Shown here: in pieces, positions 59,913-64,000 of the stretch
Layout: each line of letters starts with the position of its first letter
How positions within the stretch are numbered: position 1 is the first letter of the stretch
DNA from: Hoyosella subflava DQS3-9A1
GTDB taxonomy: Bacteria > Actinomycetota > Actinomycetes > Mycobacteriales > Mycobacteriaceae
Length of the DNA stretch: 64,000 nucleotides
Reading direction: 5' to 3'
Assembly: GCF_000214175.1 (NCBI RefSeq)
Contig: NC_015564.1
Coordinates: 2,728,001 to 2,792,000, forward strand
Program-made: the position numbers and the translations under genes
The notes under the pieces: model-generated
The model's input: only the letters and a program-made list of their open reading frames with translations
The model's database searches: none
What the model was told of the DNA's origin: nothing

Positions 59913-60374
59913 ATGAGGATTCACGACATTGTCGACTACGTTGGCGCCATGGACGGTGTCCTAGTCATCACGCCGCAAGAGGGTGACCCACACCCAGAGA
60001 TCGCTTGGGGGGACGTGTTTTTCTTTTACGCACCCGACGGCGTCGTCCCGAAGGCACAGCCATTCGCGACCATCGTGACCAAGGACTACCCCGACGACGC
60101 CACGTCTCACCTGAACCGCCCCGGCGCCTTCCGTGTGAATATCGCCGCTGGAGCAGCCGAGTTCCGCAAGTGGACGGGGCATCATGCAGGAGAAGCGGGT
60201 GCCTCTGCCGCGGATCCAAGCGCTGCTGACACTCTCACGCCGCATCCGGTTTATGGCAGACAGAACTGGCTTTCGGTCGTCAACCCGGGCCCGGCGACCG
60301 CCGAGATTGTGAAGGAGCTTATCGAAACTGCTCACCGCCTAGCACGGGAACGCTTCGACCGGCGGGCCAGGTAA
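59913..60374 (+). CDS. DUF6194 family protein
   Basis: A 153-residue protein: MRIHDIVDYVGAMDGVLV, EIAWGDVFFFYAPDGVVP, FATIVTKDYPDD, LNRPGAFRVNIAAG, then HPVYGRQNWLSVVNPG. These blocks match the uncharacterised actinobacterial DUF6194 family. ATG 59913 gives the usual family start; ATG 59886 is possible and would face the MerR start directly. No signal or membrane segment. Converges on the siderophore-interacting protein gene with a palindromic repeat between. Confidence 0.75.
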   Translation: MRIHDIVDYVGAMDGVLVITPQEGDPHPEIAWGDVFFFYAPDGVVPKAQPFATIVTKDYPDDATSHLNRPGAFRVNIAAGAAEFRKWTGHHAGEAGASAADPSAADTLTPHPVYGRQNWLSVVNPGPATAEIVKELIETAHRLARERFDRRAR

Positions 60375-60393
60375 CAACGCTCGTCCAGCACGA

Positions 60394-60469
60394 CCGAAAA
60401 TCCATCGGCGCAGGTCAATTAATCGGTCTGATTCTGGTCGTTTCTGGTGACCTGCGCAGATGGATTCGG
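60394..60469. repeat. palindromic intergenic repeat, family 1, copy C
   Basis: Arms 60394-60418 and 60448-60469: TCCATCGGCGCAGGTCA pairs with TGACCTGCGCAGATGGA with one mismatch, outer CCGAA/TTCGG also pairing apart from a 2-nt bulge. It separates two convergent genes and could stop transcription from both sides. Confidence 0.8.
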
Positions 60470-60481
60470 GGCGTGGCTCGC

Positions 60482-61258
60482 TCAGCCTTTTGCCTCCACC
60501 TCGGCGAGTTCCTTCCGCCACACCCGAAACGCTTCTTCATTGCGGCCGCGGCGCCAGTAACCCGAGATCGACGCCCACTCGGCCGTCACCCCGCGTTCTT
60601 TGCGGACATACCGCCGGAGGTTGTGCATCACCGCCTGCGCCTCGCCGTGGATAAACACATGTGCGTTTCCCGGTAGCCACGGCAGAGCACGAACCGCTTC
60701 GATGAGCGGCGCATTGTCACCCGCTGCGCCATCGGCAACCTGATTCGAGGCGGCGCCGCGGTGCACCCATTGGACAGCCAGATCGGCTGCTGTGGGCAAC
60801 TCGATCTCGTCATCACTGTCCGCCACCTCGATGATCGCGAAGGCTTTTGCGCCCGCTGGCAGAGCTTCGACCGCTGCACCGATCGCCGGGATCGCCGATT
60901 CATCACCCGCGAGAAGATGCCAATCGGCGTCAGAACGCGGCTTGTACGCTCCGCCTGGCCCATACATGCGCACACGTGTGCCAGGTTCGGCACTCGCTGC
61001 CCATGGACCTGCGATGCCTTCGTCACCGTGCACCACGAAGTCGATGGCGATCTCGCGATTCACCGGGTCGACGGACCGAACGGTGTATGTGCGCAGGGTG
61101 GGGTCGTGTTCGGCCCCGAAATGCAGTTTGACGTAGGAATCGGTGAACTCGCTGGGCTGGAACTCGCCGAAATCCGGATCACCGAGATGTACCCGCACAA
61201 GGTGTGGCGTCAGTTGTTCAGTTCTAGTGACGTGAAGTGTCGTTACGCGTCTAGCCAT
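60482..61258 (-). CDS. siderophore-interacting protein (FAD-dependent ferric reductase)
   Basis: A 258-residue flavoprotein of the SIP/ViuB family that reduces ferric siderophores in the cytoplasm to release iron. FAD-binding RTYTVRSVDP and the second-half LLAGDESAIPAIGA, WLPGNAHVFIHGEAQAVMHNLRRYVRKERGV, and SGYWRRGRNEEAFRVWRKEL, all family blocks. The start codon ATG 61256-61258 lies at the edge of a DtxR/IdeR box. No siderophore biosynthesis or uptake genes adjoin it. Confidence 0.92.
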   Translation of the reverse strand: MARRVTTLHVTRTEQLTPHLVRVHLGDPDFGEFQPSEFTDSYVKLHFGAEHDPTLRTYTVRSVDPVNREIAIDFVVHGDEGIAGPWAASAEPGTRVRMYGPGGAYKPRSDADWHLLAGDESAIPAIGAAVEALPAGAKAFAIIEVADSDDEIELPTAADLAVQWVHRGAASNQVADGAAGDNAPLIEAVRALPWLPGNAHVFIHGEAQAVMHNLRRYVRKERGVTAEWASISGYWRRGRNEEAFRVWRKELAEVEAKG

Positions 61259-61276
61259 GTGGATAGGCTAACCTAA
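61258..61276. promoter_or_regulatory. DtxR/IdeR iron box
   Basis: The 19-mer TGTGGATAGGCTAACCTAA matches the consensus TTAGGTTAGGCTAACCTAA at 16 of 19 positions, with the right-hand 13 bases exact. It abuts the start codon of the siderophore-interacting protein, so Fe-loaded repressor would block its transcription. Confidence 0.8.
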
Positions 61277-61316
61277 TACTTCGCAATCGCGGTAGGCCCA
61301 TCACCGGCGGTCTACC

Positions 61317-62417
61317 TCACATCCGTGGCGGTCCACTCCGGTATTGCGGCGGCGTCCCGGACATCTGGATCGGGTTTGCCACCTGTGGTGTCTGCGTTCC
61401 TGGCACAGTCACAGTAGGCGCGAGCCCGAGGGACTCAGCGAATCGGATCGCCTCAGCGACGTTGTTGATCGGTCCCGCGGGCACGCCCGCCGCGGTGAGC
61501 GTCTTGAACCAGTAGTCCGCGCCTTGCGGCGCTAGTCCGTCGCTGAGCAGCGCGAACAGCTCATCGCGATGTTTCACCCGCTGCTGGTTGGAACTGAACT
61601 CGGGGTCCTCAGCCACCTCAGGCATCCCCAGCGCCCGGCAGAGCGCGGCGAACTGCTTGTCGTTCCCGACAGCGATCGCTAGCGGGCGATCAGCGGTGGG
61701 GAACACTTCGTAGGGAACGATCGACGGGTGCCGGTTCCCCATAATGGACGGCACTACATCGGCGCCGAGATAACCGGATGCCTGGTTCACCAATGACGAC
61801 AACAGCGACGACAGGAGATTGATGTCGATGCGCTGCCCCTCGCCGGTGCGCTGACGGTGGAACAGCGCCGCCTGAATTCCCGCGAGCGCGTGCAGCCCGG
61901 TCAGGACATCAACGACCGCGACCCCCACTTTGGTGGGCGATCCAGGCTCGGGGCCCGTAATGCTCATCAGCCCGCCTACGGCCTGAACGAGCAAGTCATA
62001 TCCGGCCAGTGCCGCACCTTCGTCCCGCCCGAAACCAGTGATCGCACAGTAGATCACGTCAGGTTTCACCTGACATAACTCCTCGTAGCCGAGCCCCAGC
62101 CGTTCCATCGTCCCGGCTCTGAAGTTCTCGACGACAACGTCGGCCCCCGCCACGATCTCCCGCGCTCGCGAGCGGCCCTCGTCAGTCGAAAGATCGAGCA
62201 CGACGGACTTCTTGTTGCGGTTCACCGAATTGAAGTAGGTCGCGGTACCCTCCTGATCGAATGGTGGCCCCCAGGCACGGGTGTCGTCACCGCTCCCTGG
62301 CCGTTCGATCTTGATGACCTCGGCACCGAGATCACCGAGCAGCATTGTCGCGTACGGTCCCGCGAGGACTCGGCTGAAATCTGCGACAATCACGCCGTCA
62401 AGCGCGCCTGTACTCAT
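61317..62417 (-). CDS. CaiB/BaiF family (class III) CoA transferase
   Basis: A 366-residue CoA transferase: VADFSRVLAGPYATMLLGDLGAEVIKIERP start, NRNKKSVVLDL, and catalytic Asp141 in GYDLLVQAVGG. The enzyme moves CoA between carboxylic acids through an aspartyl-CoA intermediate. ATGA overlap with the upstream ALDH gene and the acyl-CoA dehydrogenase before that suggest glutarate activation from succinyl-CoA, as in gcdH-gcdG loci; other diacids are possible. The C-terminus is Pro/Gln-rich and slightly short for the family. Confidence 0.85.
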   Translation of the reverse strand: MSTGALDGVIVADFSRVLAGPYATMLLGDLGAEVIKIERPGSGDDTRAWGPPFDQEGTATYFNSVNRNKKSVVLDLSTDEGRSRAREIVAGADVVVENFRAGTMERLGLGYEELCQVKPDVIYCAITGFGRDEGAALAGYDLLVQAVGGLMSITGPEPGSPTKVGVAVVDVLTGLHALAGIQAALFHRQRTGEGQRIDINLLSSLLSSLVNQASGYLGADVVPSIMGNRHPSIVPYEVFPTADRPLAIAVGNDKQFAALCRALGMPEVAEDPEFSSNQQRVKHRDELFALLSDGLAPQGADYWFKTLTAAGVPAGPINNVAEAIRFAESLGLAPTVTVPGTQTPQVANPIQMSGTPPQYRSGPPRM

Positions 62418-63877
62418 GTTCTCGCCTCTCCTCCGCGCAGGTACACGGTGGTCGTGTGCGTGAAAAACTCGCGCGCCGCCTGTCCTTGCTCCTTTGGACC
62501 ATAACCGCTCTTCTTCGCGCCGCCGAACGGCACATGGGGGTCTGCTCCCGCCGTTTCGGAGTTGACATGCAGCATTCCGACATCAAGCGCGGCCATGGCC
62601 TCCAGTGTCCGCGTGAGATCCTGGGTGAAGATCGCGGCAGAAAGTCCGAACTCGCTGTCGTTGGCGAGTGCGAAAGCTTCCTCGACCGTGCTGGCCTTCC
62701 GTGCGGCGAGTACCGGGCCGAACAACTCGTCCCGCCAAATGTCAGGCTCCCCCGATGACAACGCAAGTATGGTCGGCGCAACGTAGTATCCCGCCGCGAG
62801 AGCACCCGATGTGTACGTCTCACCGCTGATGCGTTCGGCTCCCTGAGCAATTGCCTGCTCAATTCCGGCATTGATGGAATCACGCGCGGCGCCGTCCACG
62901 ACCGGGCCCATCTCAACGCCATCCTCCACTGGATTTCCCACCCTGAGCGCCGATGCGCGTTTCGCCAGTTCAGCAATGAAATCGTCCGCGATGTCGGACG
63001 TAACAATCAACCGTGACGTGGCCGTGCATTTCTGCCCAGTCGACCGGAATGCGCCGAGCAGCACCTGCTCCGCCGCGAGGTCAAGGTCGGCATCGCCCAA
63101 TACGATTGCCGCGTTCTTTCCGCCCATCTCAGCCTGGATGGGGACACCCCTGGCAGCGGCGGCTACGGCAAGCTTGCGGCCCACCCCCGTCGAGCCAGTA
63201 AAGGTGATCGCATCAACCCCGTTGTGCGACACCATCGCATTGCCGATGGCGCTGCCACCCATCAGGAGGTTAAGCACACCATCGGGCAGGCCCGCCTGAA
63301 TCAGCGCTTCCGCGAATCGCATCGCGAGAAGCGGCACCGTGCTCGCCGGTTTCCACACCACGGTGTTGCCGTACGTCAGCGCCGGAGCGATCTTCCAGGC
63401 AGGGATCGCGATGGGAAAGTTGAAGGGCGTGACGACCGCAACGACGCCGATCGGTTTACGGGTGACAATAATGCGTTCCCCCCGTCGCGGCGATGAATAC
63501 ATCTCTCCCGCTTCACGATCCGCATCGTTGCCGTAGTACCGCAGGATCTGAGCTGCACGCTGTACTTCGCCGATGCCCTCGGCTCTGGTCTTCCCTTCTT
63601 CGCGCGCCAGTTCAGATCCCCACTCGGTGGCGGACGCTTCGACGATCGTTGCGGCACGAACGAGGATCGCTCCCCGCTCGTGCGCCGGGGTCGCTGCCCA
63701 GGCCTGCTTCGCATGCTGGGCGGCCTCGATGGCCGCGTCAGCTTGCGCGAGGTCTGCCTGGCGGCCACGCGCGACCACGACGTCCGGTTCCGCTGGGCTC
63801 GTACTGACGATCTCGTCACCCACTCCGGGGACCCATTGGCCGCCAATATTGTTGCGCAGCTCTACCGGGTTGCTCAT
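62414..63877 (-). CDS. NAD(P)-dependent aldehyde dehydrogenase, semialdehyde type
   Basis: A 487-residue ALDH: TPFNFPIAIPAWKIAPAL, VVWKPASTVP cofactor motif, Glu in AEMGGKNAAIVL and catalytic Cys in GQKCTATSRL. ELFGPVLAARKA and LHVNSETAGADPHVPFGG match semialdehyde dehydrogenases acting on 5-carbon substrates. It lies 26 nt after the acyl-CoA dehydrogenase and overlaps the CoA transferase by ATGA. A glutarate-semialdehyde step is inferred; alpha-ketoglutarate semialdehyde is an alternative. Confidence 0.85.
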   Translation of the reverse strand: MSNPVELRNNIGGQWVPGVGDEIVSTSPAEPDVVVARGRQADLAQADAAIEAAQHAKQAWAATPAHERGAILVRAATIVEASATEWGSELAREEGKTRAEGIGEVQRAAQILRYYGNDADREAGEMYSSPRRGERIIVTRKPIGVVAVVTPFNFPIAIPAWKIAPALTYGNTVVWKPASTVPLLAMRFAEALIQAGLPDGVLNLLMGGSAIGNAMVSHNGVDAITFTGSTGVGRKLAVAAAARGVPIQAEMGGKNAAIVLGDADLDLAAEQVLLGAFRSTGQKCTATSRLIVTSDIADDFIAELAKRASALRVGNPVEDGVEMGPVVDGAARDSINAGIEQAIAQGAERISGETYTSGALAAGYYVAPTILALSSGEPDIWRDELFGPVLAARKASTVEEAFALANDSEFGLSAAIFTQDLTRTLEAMAALDVGMLHVNSETAGADPHVPFGGAKKSGYGPKEQGQAAREFFTHTTTVYLRGGEART

Positions 63878-63903
63878 GTCGCCACCTCCACTTTCTTCAG
63901 ACC

Positions 63904-64000
63904 TCAGCGGAACGCTGCTTGGCCCGTGAGCGCCTTGCCAATGGACAGCAGGTGCATCTCGCTTGTTCCCTCGTAGGTGAGGACGGATTCGAGGTTGTTG
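63904..64000 (-). CDS. gcdH: acyl-CoA dehydrogenase, glutaryl-CoA-dehydrogenase-like (partial, C-terminus)
   Basis: The window edge contains the last 31 residues, NNLESVLTYEGTSEMHLL then SIGKALTGQAAFR, ending at TGA (63904-63906 on the plus strand as TCA). The YEGTSEMHLLSIGKALTG block is characteristic of glutaryl-CoA dehydrogenases. These oxidise and decarboxylate glutaryl-CoA to crotonyl-CoA. Start and most of the gene lie beyond the window. Confidence 0.8.
   Translation of the reverse strand, partial: NNLESVLTYEGTSEMHLLSIGKALTGQAAFR

Overview
The window reads as the chromosome of a mycolic-acid-bearing, high-GC actinobacterium of the order Mycobacteriales. The closest fit by gene content is something like Hoyosella/Amycolicicoccus or Rhodococcus; this is inferred from family composition, not from a database match. 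Pointers are an antigen-85-type mycolyltransferase, two WS/DGAT acyltransferases, EspC-like and PPE/WXG100-like type VII substrates, a septum-formation lipoprotein, an ECF41 (SigJ-type) sigma factor, a DtxR/IdeR box and frequent GTG starts. No rRNA, tRNA, CRISPR array, intact insertion sequence or prophage was seen.

Layout. 1-9.4 kb: VanW-type envelope protein, small secreted proteins, a dinB/DUF2237 pair, a secreted lytic transglycosylase, an SGNH hydrolase, an RDD protein and an ACT-WS/DGAT fusion. 9.5-17.4 kb: extradiol dioxygenase, exonuclease III, AraC/VOC pair, AlkZ-like protein, secreted proteins, Nudix hydrolase and a PPE-like protein. 17.7-30.8 kb: ALDH/GMC alcohol-oxidation pair, AlkD, ABC exporter, quinone oxidoreductase with divergent TetR and paired operators, oxidoreductase/ECF41 sigma operon with a matching promoter, PlsC-like acyltransferase and a sortase-like lipoprotein. 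31-36.3 kb: a putrescine-type catabolic regulon (APC permease, TetR, flavin amine oxidase, aminoaldehyde dehydrogenase) whose two promoters are near-duplicates carrying the same palindrome. 36.3-37.7 kb: a decayed patch (sigma-factor and methyltransferase remnants) bounded by two copies of a palindromic intergenic repeat. 37.7-39.1 kb: an orphan type VII substrate operon.

39.8-55.8 kb is the most notable region. A translationally coupled operon encodes a 2254-aa NMO-NMO-KS-AT-ACP-KR synthase, a 1461-aa KS-AT-DH-PPTase synthase, a free ACP, an alpha/beta hydrolase and a UGT-type glycosyltransferase. It faces an antigen-85-like mycolyltransferase, and a divergent WS/DGAT-like acyltransferase lies next to that. 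Functionally this is a polyunsaturated-fatty-acid-synthase (Pfa)-like 'secondary lipid' machine condensed into two polypeptides, with the enoyl reductase and the phosphopantetheinyl transferase built in. The neighbours suggest the acyl product is released, glycosylated and perhaps esterified in the envelope.

56-64 kb: alkB with a LexA-like box on its start, ArsR/SRPBCC pair with a palindrome over the start codon, a double-MerR (TioE-like) regulator, an iron-regulated siderophore-interacting protein with a DtxR/IdeR box, and a probable glutarate catabolic operon (acyl-CoA dehydrogenase, ALDH, CaiB-type CoA transferase) that runs off the right edge.
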